Origin: Kribbella amoyensis
GTDB lineage: Bacteria > Actinomycetota > Actinomycetes > Propionibacteriales > Kribbellaceae
Length of the DNA: 64,000 bases
NCBI RefSeq assembly: GCF_007828865.1
Contig: NZ_VIVK01000001.1
Location: 3,844,001-3,908,000, forward strand
Reading direction: 5' to 3'
Positions 34,226 to 42,819 of this stretch are shown here, piece by piece. The stretch's first letter is position 1. Each line of letters begins with the position of its first letter. Position numbers and translations under genes: made by a program. Below the pieces are notes generated by a model. It was not told the origin of the DNA and ran no database searches. It saw only the letters and a list, made by a program, of their open reading frames with translations.

Positions 34226-35371
34226 GTGAAGATCGTCGATGTCGAGACGTTTCTGGTGCCGCCCCGGTGGCTGTTCTGCCGGATCCAGACAGATGATGGA
34301 CTCGTCGGCTGGGGCGAACCACTGGTCGAGGGCCAAGCAGAATCCGTCCGCGCCGCGGTGCATGCGCTGGCCGAGGTCCTGATCGGCAGCGATCCGCTGC
34401 GCATCGAGGACAACTGGCAGGTGATGTCGCGCGGCGGCTTCTACAGAGGCGGCCCGGTGCTGTCGAGCGCGGTCGCAGGACTCGATCAGGCGTTGTGGGA
34501 CATCGCCGGCAAGGCGTACGGTCTGCCCGTCCATGCCTTGCTCGGGGGCCATGTGCGCGATCGCGTCCCGGTGTACTCGTGGGTCGGTGGAGACGAGCCG
34601 GCGGAGTTGGTGGATGCCATCCAGGAGCAGGTCGAGGCCGGCTTCACCGCGATCAAGATGAACGCCTGCGGCCGGATGCCGGCGGCTGCGACCCCGCGCG
34701 ACCTCGCCGGAGTGGCGGAGCGTGCAGGAATCGCCCGCGAGGTCCTCGGGCCGGATCGTCACCTGGCCATCGACTTCCACGGGCGCGTCACGGCGCCGAC
34801 GGCGCATCGCTTGTTGCCACTCCTGGAGGAGTTCCAGCCTCTCTTCGTGGAAGAACCGGTCTTACCGGAGCATGCGCACGCGCTGCCCGATCTGGTGAAG
34901 TGCTCGTCGATTCCGATCGCGACCGGTGAACGGCTGTACTCACGGTCGGACTTCCTACCTGCCCTGCAGTCCGGTATCGCGGTTGCTCAGCCCGATCTCT
35001 CCCATGCGGGCGGAATCTCGGAGGTACGCCGGATCGCCGCGCTGGCGGAAACCTTCGACGTGGCCCTCGCGCCGCACTGCCCGCTGGGGCCGATCTCGTT
35101 GGCGGCGAGTCTGCAAGTGGCGTTCGCGACACCCAACTTCCTGATCCAGGAACAGAGCCTCGGCATCCATTACAACGTCGACAACGACCTCCTCGACTAT
35201 CTCGTCGACCCGTCCGTGCTGACGTTCGTCGATGGGTACGCCGCCCGCCCCGTTGGGCCGGGGCTCGGCCTCACCGTTGACGAGGCGGCTGTCCGCGAAG
35301 CCGACCGGCGAGGACACAAGTGGCGCGCACCTTTGTGGCGTCATATCGACGGCTCCTTCGCGGAATGGTGA
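34226..35371 (+). CDS. dgoD: D-galactonate dehydratase (enolase superfamily)
   Basis: A 381-residue enzyme that dehydrates D-galactonate to 2-keto-3-deoxy-galactonate in the De Ley-Doudoroff pathway. The magnesium ligands fall at Asp183 (AIDFHG), Glu209 (FVEEPV) and Glu235 (ATGERLYSR), the same numbering as in the E. coli enzyme. His185 and His284 (APHCPLGP) are the catalytic bases. This is strong support within a superfamily that is hard to annotate. ATG lies after CCTGAGGGCGC. A galactose dehydrogenase, KDGal kinase and aldolase are not in the window. Confidence 0.9.
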   Translation: MKIVDVETFLVPPRWLFCRIQTDDGLVGWGEPLVEGQAESVRAAVHALAEVLIGSDPLRIEDNWQVMSRGGFYRGGPVLSSAVAGLDQALWDIAGKAYGLPVHALLGGHVRDRVPVYSWVGGDEPAELVDAIQEQVEAGFTAIKMNACGRMPAAATPRDLAGVAERAGIAREVLGPDRHLAIDFHGRVTAPTAHRLLPLLEEFQPLFVEEPVLPEHAHALPDLVKCSSIPIATGERLYSRSDFLPALQSGIAVAQPDLSHAGGISEVRRIAALAETFDVALAPHCPLGPISLAASLQVAFATPNFLIQEQSLGIHYNVDNDLLDYLVDPSVLTFVDGYAARPVGPGLGLTVDEAAVREADRRGHKWRAPLWRHIDGSFAEW

Positions 35372-35447
35372 CCGCGATGGTGCGTAAGCCGCGAGCTGTC
35401 GGGGCCACCGGATGCGCTCCTGGGCGCAGGACCTTCTGAAGCTGGAA

Positions 35448-35482
35448 GGTGGGGGTGGCGTCGTCAAGGCGTCACCCCCACC
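35448..35482. terminator. Bidirectional terminator between dgoD and the GH53 gene
   Basis: GGTGGGGGTG at 35448-35457 pairs perfectly with 35473-35482; the stem extends by CG/CG after a G-T wobble. It lies between the two convergent stops (35371 and 35493). Confidence 0.65.
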
Positions 35483-35492
35483 TGGTGGTTGT

Positions 35493-37142
35493 CTACGGTC
35501 GGGTCTTACGCTGCCCGGCGCTGACGTTGTAGAGGTACGCGTCGAGCCCCGGGAGGGCTCGGCCGGTGAAGTCGAACAGCGTGGTGTTCTCCACGACATT
35601 CGGCTGGCCGACCTCCCAGCCCACTCCCTCGGCCGGGATCATGACGGGATCCCAGTACAGGTCCCCGATGACGTTGCCGTCCGGCACCGACTTCAGGCCG
35701 GCGAACAGTTCGTACAGGAAGTCGCGCTGACCCTGCGGGGTGTCGGGGTACGGCACCGGGCCACCGTTCTCGAGTTGGCCAGGCTCGCCGTAGGACGTGA
35801 GCGGGTTCCAGTTGAAGCCGGTCTCCGTCACCAGGATCTTCTTGCCGAACTCCCGAGAGATCGTGTCGAAGAACGGGAGTACGGTCGGGACGTCCTTCTG
35901 GGTCCAGTACGGGTAGTACGACGAGCCGATCACGTCCCAGGGGACGCCGTTGTCGCGCAGCATGCCGAAGAACCAACGGTACTTGTCGTAGTTGCCGGCG
36001 TCGTCGAGGTGGATGACGACCTGTGTCCGCGGGTCAGCGGCCTTGGCGCCGGCGTACCCCGCCTTGAGGAAGCGGAAGAGGTTCGTCTCCGTGCCACCCC
36101 ATGCCCGGCCGTACGGAAACAGCAGCCCGCCCTGCATCTCGTTGCCGAGCGACACGTAATCCACGGGTGTGCCCTGCGCGGAGAACTTCTTCACCACGTC
36201 TCGGGTGTAGTTGCCCACCAGCGAGGTGAGTTCGTCGACCGCTTGCGCGTCGGGGAGGTTCTCGACGGAGCGCCAGTCCTTCGGGATGTCCTGAATGGCG
36301 CCGTTGCTCCAGTAGTCGCTGTAGTGCAAGGTCAACTGGATCTTCATGCCGTACCGAGCGGCCCGACGGGCAAGGTCCAGGTTGTCGGCCAGGTCCCCGT
36401 ACCCGTCCGGAAGGTAACTGTTCGGGAAGCCGATCCTCGGGTGATCCGGTCCGGTGTTGTTGTACAGCCGCAACCGGACGATGTTGACTCCCTTCTCCGC
36501 CATGATCCGGAGCGGATCTTGACGCTTTCCAGTCTCATCGGCGAAGGTCGCGCCCGCGTCCTCGACGAGATTCAGCTGGCTGATGTCGCCGCCCTGCAAG
36601 AACTCGTACGGCCCTCCCGCGCGCGTGAGCGTGACGCTGTCGATCGTGCTCATCCCGCCGGCCGCACTCTTGGCACGAACTCCTAGGTGGAGTGTTCCCT
36701 TGTCGACGCGCACTCCGCGGACGACGACGACGGTCCAATCCGCGCGGACCGGGAGGGCGGTGCGAGCCTCACCGCCGTTGCTGCCCTCGGCGAACAGGTA
36801 CACCGCATCCTGGCCGCTGCTGCGCGCCATCAGAGACACGGTGTAGTAGCCGTCGGCCAGGCCTTTCACTGTCTGGCCAACGGTGACGTCGTGGCGTCCA
36901 GTCGAGCCGAGTTGGAGTGCGTGCTCACTGTCGTTGCCAGGTGCAATGACCTTCGCGGCTGCCGGCGTACCGGAGATTCTCCAGCCCGGTATGGCATCAG
37001 GCCGTCCCGCCGCGGCTTCGAAGTCTCCGTTGAGCACGGCCGTGCTGGGACGAACCGGCGCCTCGTCGGCCATCGCCGGCGGTGCACCGCCTAGCGTGAT
37101 CGCCGCTGCCACGGCGACGGCGAACCATCGTCTGCCTGTCAT
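35493..37142 (-). CDS. Secreted arabinogalactan endo-beta-1,4-galactanase, GH53
   Basis: A 549-residue exported enzyme that cuts beta-1,4-galactan chains. Signal peptide at residues 1-25 (cut after AMA). Residues 30-180 form a beta-sandwich carbohydrate-binding-like domain (VLNGDFEAAAG, MSTIDSVTLTRAGG), plausibly galactan-binding. The GH53 domain starts at FLQGGDISQLN and has the acid/base Glu335 in SLGNEMQGG and the nucleophile Glu440 in VTETGF. A strong GGAGGGAAG ribosome site precedes the ATG. It is divergent from the galactan importer, so enzyme and transporter are made together. Confidence 0.93.
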   Translation of the reverse strand: MTGRRWFAVAVAAAITLGGAPPAMADEAPVRPSTAVLNGDFEAAAGRPDAIPGWRISGTPAAAKVIAPGNDSEHALQLGSTGRHDVTVGQTVKGLADGYYTVSLMARSSGQDAVYLFAEGSNGGEARTALPVRADWTVVVVRGVRVDKGTLHLGVRAKSAAGGMSTIDSVTLTRAGGPYEFLQGGDISQLNLVEDAGATFADETGKRQDPLRIMAEKGVNIVRLRLYNNTGPDHPRIGFPNSYLPDGYGDLADNLDLARRAARYGMKIQLTLHYSDYWSNGAIQDIPKDWRSVENLPDAQAVDELTSLVGNYTRDVVKKFSAQGTPVDYVSLGNEMQGGLLFPYGRAWGGTETNLFRFLKAGYAGAKAADPRTQVVIHLDDAGNYDKYRWFFGMLRDNGVPWDVIGSSYYPYWTQKDVPTVLPFFDTISREFGKKILVTETGFNWNPLTSYGEPGQLENGGPVPYPDTPQGQRDFLYELFAGLKSVPDGNVIGDLYWDPVMIPAEGVGWEVGQPNVVENTTLFDFTGRALPGLDAYLYNVSAGQRKTRP

Positions 37143-37235
37143 GTCTTCCCTCCTGGGTCCGGAACGGGCCTGGTGGCGACTGCGGGACAGGCGCAGTGGC
37201 GGTCAGGTCCTGGAGCGGTCCTGACTGTTGCGCAC

Positions 37236-37271
37236 AGTTGTAATACTCGTCAATGCTTAAGTATGATTTTT
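37236..37271. promoter_or_regulatory. GntR-type operator candidates near GH53
   Basis: AGTATGATTTTT on the plus strand at 37260-37271 and AGTATTACAACT on the minus strand at 37247-37236 resemble the motif at 30163. Placed about 95-130 bases before the GH53 start. Confidence 0.5.
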
Positions 37272-37452
37272 CCGCTAGCGAGGACGGCTTGGTGCTCGTC
37301 GACGGCGGAACCCGAGACCGCTGAGTGGACGATCCGGGGCCAGCGAGGCCAGGGTCCGAGGCGAAGGCCCCGCTCCGCAGGATCCGTGACGAGGTCAGGG
37401 TGTCACGGTCGTGTGTAACCAACCAAGATAAAATCATCCTCGTAGATAATTT

Positions 37453-37464
37453 TGTATGATTATA
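37453..37464 (+). promoter_or_regulatory. GntR-type operator candidate at the importer promoter
   Basis: TGTATGATTATA matches the motif core GTATGAY and overlaps the proposed -35 element of the importer operon, 77 bases before the binding-protein ATG. Confidence 0.5.
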
Positions 37465-37540
37465 TTCTTGACAGGTAGGATAGTTAGGTCCGATGCTGCG
37501 GGGTGTACCAAGCCTCTGTTCAGTGTGGAAGGACGAAACG

Positions 37541-38869
37541 ATGACGCACACGGACCGCCGCAGCTTCCTGCGGACCACTGGCCTGCTCGGTGGCGCGCTG
37601 CTGCTGCCGGGCGGGTTGGCCGCCTGCAGCGGAGGCTCAAGCGAGAGTTCCGCGACAGCTTCTGGGCCGGTCGAGCTGGAGTTCTGGACGCACGACCCGG
37701 GCTACGTGAAGACCTTCACGGCTGCGGCCAAGGCCTACCAGGCGGCCGGTGACACCCAGTTCCAGTACACGCTGAAGCCGGTCAATGCCGACGGGGACTC
37801 GCTGGTGACGCGTCTCATCTCCAACGCCTCGGCCGGCAAGGGAACAGCGGACATGATCGGCATCATCATCTCCACCTTCAACCGGCTGATGACCGGCGGG
37901 ATCGCGCCGAACGTGCTGTACGACTGGTCGGGTGACGTTTCGTCACTGGACGGCGATCTGCTGCCGTCCAGGGTCGCGCCGTACACACTCGACGGCAAGG
38001 TCTACGCGATCGAGTCGGACAACTGCACCACGGTGTACTACTACCGCGAGGATCTGTTCGACTCGCTGAAGATCGACATCGCGACCCCGACCTGGGAGGA
38101 GATGGCCGAGGTCGGCGCCAAGGTGTCGAAGGACACCGGCAAGTCACTCGGCATCGCCTGTACCGGTGACGACACCTCGGCAACGAACCAGTATCTGCAG
38201 TTCCTCGCCCAGCGCGGCGGGTCCTTCTTCGACAAGGACGGCAACCTCGCGCTGGACACGCCCGAGGCAGTCGAGGTGCTGAAGTTCATGGTCGACGGCG
38301 TCAAGAGCGGGTTCCTGCTCGAGGTTCCCGACCCGTACGGTCCGGCCGCGAACGCGGCATTGAAGAGCGGCAAGTTGATCGCGATCACGATGCCGAACTG
38401 GTTCAACGTCTACGGGCTGCAGGCGAACGTGCCCGAGCAGAAAGGCAAATGGCGGCTGGCCGCGATGCCGAAGTTCGCCGGGGGCGGTACTCGGGCCTCC
38501 TCGCTCGGCGGCACCGGTTTCGCCGTCATCAAGAACCGTCCGAACACGACCGCCGCGCACGACCTGCTCAAGTACACCTACTTGACCGAGGCCGGGCAGG
38601 TCATGAGATTCAAGTCGGCCGGCTACTTGCCGACGCTGAAGTCGGTCTACGACAACGCCGAGCTGCTCGCCCATCAAGACGCGTACCTGGGTGGACAGAA
38701 GGTCTTCGAGACGTACCGCGAGTTGGCAGCAGACGTTCCGCCGTACTTCCAGAGCCCTGAGCTCAGCAAGCTCGTCGCGGCGCTCGGAAAGCAGGTCCAG
38801 GCGGCGATCAAGGGCAGGACCACGCCCGAAAAGGCGATCGCCGACGCAGTCGCCGGCTTCCAGGGCTGA
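37541..38869 (+). CDS. Sugar ABC transporter solute-binding lipoprotein (Tat-type), probably for galacto-oligosaccharides
   Basis: A 442-residue MalE-like binding protein. DRRSFLRTTG is a twin-arginine motif and LAAC a lipobox (Cys29). The mature part starts with ELEFWTHDPGY. GGAAGGACG precedes ATG 37541. The first gene of an importer operon with the next two permeases, and divergent from the GH53 endo-galactanase, so beta-1,4-galacto-oligosaccharides are the likely ligand (inference from context). Confidence 0.92.
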   Translation: MTHTDRRSFLRTTGLLGGALLLPGGLAACSGGSSESSATASGPVELEFWTHDPGYVKTFTAAAKAYQAAGDTQFQYTLKPVNADGDSLVTRLISNASAGKGTADMIGIIISTFNRLMTGGIAPNVLYDWSGDVSSLDGDLLPSRVAPYTLDGKVYAIESDNCTTVYYYREDLFDSLKIDIATPTWEEMAEVGAKVSKDTGKSLGIACTGDDTSATNQYLQFLAQRGGSFFDKDGNLALDTPEAVEVLKFMVDGVKSGFLLEVPDPYGPAANAALKSGKLIAITMPNWFNVYGLQANVPEQKGKWRLAAMPKFAGGGTRASSLGGTGFAVIKNRPNTTAAHDLLKYTYLTEAGQVMRFKSAGYLPTLKSVYDNAELLAHQDAYLGGQKVFETYRELAADVPPYFQSPELSKLVAALGKQVQAAIKGRTTPEKAIADAVAGFQG

Positions 38870-38876
38870 GGATCCT

Positions 38877-39899
38877 GTGTCCGGTCGCGCTCGCCAAGTG
38901 AGTCTCGAACCAGACCTCCCGGATGTCTCCGCGGACAGGGCGGCGACATCCGGGAGCTCCGCGCCAGCGCCGTCCTCGTCTCCGAAGGCGGGGCGTCGCC
39001 AACAGGAACGCGGGCCCAAGGGGTGGGCTCGGCGCCAGAAGGAGCTGGCACCGTACCTGTTCATTTCACCGTTCTACTTGCTGTACGGCCTGTTCCTGAT
39101 CGTTCCGGTCTTTGTCGCGCTCTACCTGAGCCTGACCGCGTGGGCCGGCTTCGGGTCACCGATCTGGGTCGGGCTGCGTAACTACCAGGATCTGATCGGC
39201 GACGCGGTCTTCTTCTCATCGGTGATGAACACAGTGCTGTACGTCCTGATCAGTGTCTTTGTCGTGGTCCCAGCGGCCTTGCTACTGGCCACCGCGCTGA
39301 ACGCCCGCGGGTTGCGGGGGCGCGATCTCTTCCGGTTGGTCTACTTCACACCGGTCGTACTGTCCCCGATCGTGATCACGCTGGTCTTCAGCCTCTTCTT
39401 CGACCGGGAGTTCGGCGTCCTGAACGCGGTTCTGCGGGCCACCTTCGGTTTCGGTGGGGTGGACTGGCTGGGTGATCCTTGGTGGGCGCGGGTGGTTGTC
39501 GCCTTCCTGATCGTCTGGCGATGGACCGGCTACCTGACCATCTTCTTCCTGGCCGGACTGCAGAACATCCCGCGCGAGTTGTACGAGGCAGCATCGCTGG
39601 ATGGCGCCGGACCGGTCCGCCAGTTCTGCAACGTCACGCTGCCGATGCTGAGACCGGTGACCGCGTTCGTGGCCGTTACCGTCATGGTCGGCTCGGCTCA
39701 GATCTTTGACGAGCCGTATCTGCTCACCCGCGGTGGTCCAGGCGACGCCACCATTTCGGTTGCCATGTTCATCTATCGGGAGGCCTTCATGCGCCAGCAA
39801 CTCGGATACGCCGCGGCGGCCGGCGTCCTGATGTTCGTCGGAGTCTTCGCCATCGGGCGACTGGCGAACGCCGTACTCGGGATCGGACGGGACCGATGA
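38877..39899 (+). CDS. Sugar ABC transporter permease, MalF type
   Basis: A 340-residue permease. GTG 38877 is preceded by GAGGA in the stop region of the binding-protein gene. An unusually long hydrophilic N-terminus (about 55 residues, rich in Ser, Pro and Arg) precedes the first helix YLFISPFYLLYGLFLIVPVF. The EAA loop LYEAASLDGAGPVRQF lies near residue 236. It overlaps the next permease by ATGA. A shorter start cannot be excluded. Confidence 0.92.
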   Translation: MSGRARQVSLEPDLPDVSADRAATSGSSAPAPSSSPKAGRRQQERGPKGWARRQKELAPYLFISPFYLLYGLFLIVPVFVALYLSLTAWAGFGSPIWVGLRNYQDLIGDAVFFSSVMNTVLYVLISVFVVVPAALLLATALNARGLRGRDLFRLVYFTPVVLSPIVITLVFSLFFDREFGVLNAVLRATFGFGGVDWLGDPWWARVVVAFLIVWRWTGYLTIFFLAGLQNIPRELYEAASLDGAGPVRQFCNVTLPMLRPVTAFVAVTVMVGSAQIFDEPYLLTRGGPGDATISVAMFIYREAFMRQQLGYAAAAGVLMFVGVFAIGRLANAVLGIGRDR

Positions 39900-40753
39900 G
39901 CTCGTTGGCGGTCGGTCGCCGGGAGTACCGAGGTCCCCGGCCAGGCAGGATCTTGCTGTACCTCAGTCTGATCGTCTTGGTGCTCGTCTTCGTGCTGCCC
40001 CTCGTCTGGGCGGCCGCCAGCTCGTTCAAGCTTCGCGGCGATATCTTCGCGTATCCGCCGAAGCTGTTCCCGGAGCATCCGACGCTTCACAACTACCAGA
40101 CGCTGCTGGCCGAGCAACCGTTCTGGGGCTGGTTCGCGATGAGTACCGTCGTGGCGCTCATCTCGACCGCGGTGTCGGTCTTCGTCTGTTCGCTGGCGGG
40201 CTTCGGATTCGCGAAGTATCGCTTCAAGGGCAAGAATTTTCTGTTCAACGTGATGTTCTCGTCGCTCGCGATCCCGTTCGCGGTCATCGTCGTACCGCTG
40301 TTCATCATGCTGGTGCGGACCGGCCTGAACTCGCCGTACTTCGCGCTGATCGTGCCATGGGTGGCGCCGGCGTTCGGCATCTTCATGATGCGGCAGTTCA
40401 CCGAGCAGTCCATCCCGGACGAGTTGCTGGAGTCCGGTCGCGTCGACGGATGCGGGGAGTTCATGATCTTCTGGACCATCGTGCTGCCGCTTCTGCGACC
40501 GGCGCTCGGGGCCCTGGCGGTCTGGAGTTTCATCAACAGCTACAACGCGTTCCTCTGGCCGCTCATCATCGTGGGCGAACCGTCGCAGTACACCCTGCCG
40601 CTCGGCCTTGGCGCCCTCTTCGCCACCGAGAATCGCCAGTACGACCTCGTCCTGGCCGGCTCCGTGCTCGCCGCGATCCCCAGCCTGCTCCTGTTCATCG
40701 GGCTCCGTAAACAGCTCATCGACGGCCTCACCGCCGGCGCCGTGAAGAGCTGA
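39896..40753 (+). CDS. Sugar ABC transporter permease, MalG type
   Basis: A 285-residue partner permease. First helix ILLYLSLIVLVLVFVLPLVW, then AASSFKLRGDIF. The EAA loop is altered: LLESGRVDGCGEFMIF, in which EAA reads ESG. This still fits the docking position and may reflect its particular ATPase contact. Last gene of the operon, followed by a strong terminator hairpin. Confidence 0.92.
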   Translation: MSSLAVGRREYRGPRPGRILLYLSLIVLVLVFVLPLVWAAASSFKLRGDIFAYPPKLFPEHPTLHNYQTLLAEQPFWGWFAMSTVVALISTAVSVFVCSLAGFGFAKYRFKGKNFLFNVMFSSLAIPFAVIVVPLFIMLVRTGLNSPYFALIVPWVAPAFGIFMMRQFTEQSIPDELLESGRVDGCGEFMIFWTIVLPLLRPALGALAVWSFINSYNAFLWPLIIVGEPSQYTLPLGLGALFATENRQYDLVLAGSVLAAIPSLLLFIGLRKQLIDGLTAGAVKS

Positions 40754-40780
40754 GCTCCTCAGCCATCGGGCAATGGGGCA

Positions 40781-40812
40781 GGGCGTTCCGTCAGGTGCTC
40801 GACGGAACGCCC
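40781..40812 (+). terminator. Terminator hairpin after the galactan importer operon
   Basis: GGGCGTTCCGTC at 40781-40792 pairs perfectly with 40801-40812 around an 8-base loop. An outer CCATCG/CGATGG pair can lengthen the structure. Confidence 0.7.
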
Positions 40813-41040
40813 CGATGGATGCGGAGTCGTCCATAGCCGCGCCGACCTGCTCCGAAATCCACGGAATCGCCCAGCTCTCGTCGCCGATCGTTCGCATCCT
40901 TCATGGATGGTCAGCAGTTGGCTGCCCGACGGCTGGAGCGGACCGGCACTGCACGCCGGTGTGATGTGACACACAGTCACGCGTTGCCTCGCGCGAGCGG
41001 GCGAAAAGTGGACTGTTCTGGTCCGCTCCAGAAACGACAA

Positions 41041-41068
41041 AGCCCAGGACACTTGCGTGACCTGGGCT
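41041..41068 (-). terminator. Terminator of the tRNA-Lys gene
   Basis: AGCCCAGG at 41041-41048 pairs with CCTGGGCT at 41061-41068. On the minus strand the stem is followed by TTTGTCGTTT, giving a Rho-independent terminator just after the tRNA. Confidence 0.8.
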
Positions 41069-41072
41069 GTTG

Positions 41073-41145
<73 letters not shown>

Positions 41146-41180
41146 ATTTTGTTCTGTTGTGGTGCCTTCGAACGATGAGG

Positions 41181-41210
41181 ATCGTAGCAGGGTGTTCGGG
41201 GAGATGTGAA
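41181..41210 (-). promoter_or_regulatory. Promoter of the tRNA-Lys gene
   Basis: On the minus strand TTCACA (41210-41205) and TACGAT (41186-41181) are separated by 18 bases. Transcription would start about 30 bases before the mature tRNA. Confidence 0.6.
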
Positions 41211-41253
41211 ATCGGTTCTGGGGGCCGGGGGCGGGCCCTCGGGGCCGGGGGTT

Positions 41254-42819
41254 TCAGGGGTGCTGTTCGAGGACGGCCTGGGCGGCGTTGTGGCCGGCTA
41301 TGCCGCTGACCGCGCCGCCTCGGCGGGCTCCGGAGCCGCAGATCATGAGGTTCGCCACATCGGTCGCGACGCCCCAGCGCTCGGGGGCCGAGAGGCCGTC
41401 GGAGGGATCGTCGAGCCAGGGCCACTGGAGGTCGCCGTGGAAGATGTGGCCGCCCGGCATCCCGACCGAGGCCTCGATGTCGTACGGCGTCTTCGCCTCC
41501 ACGCACGGGGCGCCGTCGGCGTCGCGGGCGATGCAGTCCTCGAGGGGTTCGGACAGGTACGCGTCCAGGCCGGCCAGGACGCGGCGGACGGACTCGGCCC
41601 GGGCCGCTTCGTTGTCTGAGGCAAACAAACGGGCGGGGAAGTGGACGCCGAAGACGGTGAGGGTGTGGTAGCCCGCGGCAACCAGGGACGGGCTGAGGAT
41701 GGTCGGGTCGGTCAGCGAGTGGCAGTACACCTCGGAGGGCGGGACCGTGGGCAGCGCGCCGGCCGCGGCCTCGGCGTACGCGGTGTCGAGGCGGCTGTAC
41801 TCCTCGTCGATGTGGAACGTCCCCGCGAACGCGCGCCGCGGGTCGTCGCCCGACTTGAGCCGGGGGAGTCGCGAGAGCAGCAGGTTCACCTTCAACTGCG
41901 AACCCTCCGGCCCTTCGCCAACGGATCGACCGCGTAGTCGGTCGAGCACGGACGGGGCCACGTTCGCGAGGACGTACCGGCAGTCCACCGAGCGCTCGCC
42001 GTCACCGCCCATCCACGTCACCGAGCCGCGTTGGCCGTCGGCCTCGACCGAGGACACGGCCGCGTTGGTCACCACCGACGCGCCTGCCGTCCGGGCCGCG
42101 GCGAGCAGCGCGTCGGTCACCGCGCCCATGCCGCCGACGGGGACGCGCCACTCGCCCGTACCGTTGCCGATCAGGTGGTACAGGAAGCACCGGTTCTGCA
42201 GCAGCGACTCGTCCTGCAACCGGGCGAACGTACCGATCACGCCGTCGGTCGCGACCACGCCGCGGACCGTGTCGTCGGCGAACCGGCGCTCGACGGTCTC
42301 CCCGAGCGGCCGCTCGACGAGCTCCTCCCACAATTCCGCGTCCACCCGCCGCCGCAGCGAAGCGGCAGACTGCAGAGGCTCGAGCAAGGTCGGCGCGACC
42401 ACCCCAGCCAGCTCCCCGACGGCTCCGTAGAACGACTGCCAGGCGTCGTACTCCGCGTCGCTACCGGTCAGCGCCGCGAACGACCGACGCGTCGCGGCTC
42501 CCTCCGGCCGCTCGACCAGCAGGCCGAGGTCGCGGCCGTCGCGGTGGACCGGGGTGTACGACGCGACCGAGCGGGACCGCAGGTCGAGGGACAGGCCGAG
42601 GTCGGCCACGACCTTGTCCGGGAGCAGGCTGACCAGGTACGAGTACCGCGACAGCCGCGCGTCCACGCCGGGGAACACCTGCTGGCTGACCGCGGCGCCG
42701 CCCGTGTGCGGCTGCTGCTCGAGCACCAGCGTCGACAGCCCGGCCCGGGCCAGGTACGTGGCCGCGACGAGACCGTTGTGCCCGCCGCCCACGATGACGG
42801 CGTCGTAGTAGTCCCTCAT
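41254..42819 (-). CDS. Phytoene-dehydrogenase-like FAD/NAD(P) oxidoreductase
   Basis: A 521-residue flavoprotein of the amine-oxidase/phytoene-desaturase superfamily. The N-terminal dinucleotide motif is YDAVIVGGGHNGLVAATYLARAG, and VPVGGMGAVTDALLAAA marks the isoprenoid-type CrtI fold. The C-terminus PGGHIFHGDLQWPW with GSGARRGGAVSGIAGHNAA fits bacterial homologues of PYROXD2. I start at ATG 42819, which shares a base with the stop of the upstream TenA gene (TGATG), so the two are translationally coupled. No carotenoid genes are nearby; the substrate is unknown. Confidence 0.88.
   Translation of the reverse strand: MRDYYDAVIVGGGHNGLVAATYLARAGLSTLVLEQQPHTGGAAVSQQVFPGVDARLSRYSYLVSLLPDKVVADLGLSLDLRSRSVASYTPVHRDGRDLGLLVERPEGAATRRSFAALTGSDAEYDAWQSFYGAVGELAGVVAPTLLEPLQSAASLRRRVDAELWEELVERPLGETVERRFADDTVRGVVATDGVIGTFARLQDESLLQNRCFLYHLIGNGTGEWRVPVGGMGAVTDALLAAARTAGASVVTNAAVSSVEADGQRGSVTWMGGDGERSVDCRYVLANVAPSVLDRLRGRSVGEGPEGSQLKVNLLLSRLPRLKSGDDPRRAFAGTFHIDEEYSRLDTAYAEAAAGALPTVPPSEVYCHSLTDPTILSPSLVAAGYHTLTVFGVHFPARLFASDNEAARAESVRRVLAGLDAYLSEPLEDCIARDADGAPCVEAKTPYDIEASVGMPGGHIFHGDLQWPWLDDPSDGLSAPERWGVATDVANLMICGSGARRGGAVSGIAGHNAAQAVLEQHP

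Larger units (their letters stand above)
37143..37540. other. Divergent control region between GH53 and the importer
   Basis: This 398-base region contains AT-rich islands, operator candidates at 37236-37271 and 37453-37464, and a possible importer promoter (TTGTAT at 37452-37457, TAGGAT at 37476-37481, spacer 18). No gene is seen. Confidence 0.6.
40754..41072. other. Intergenic stretch between permease operon and tRNA
   Basis: Apart from the two terminator hairpins (40781-40812 and 41041-41068), I see no gene or other signal here. Confidence 0.5.
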
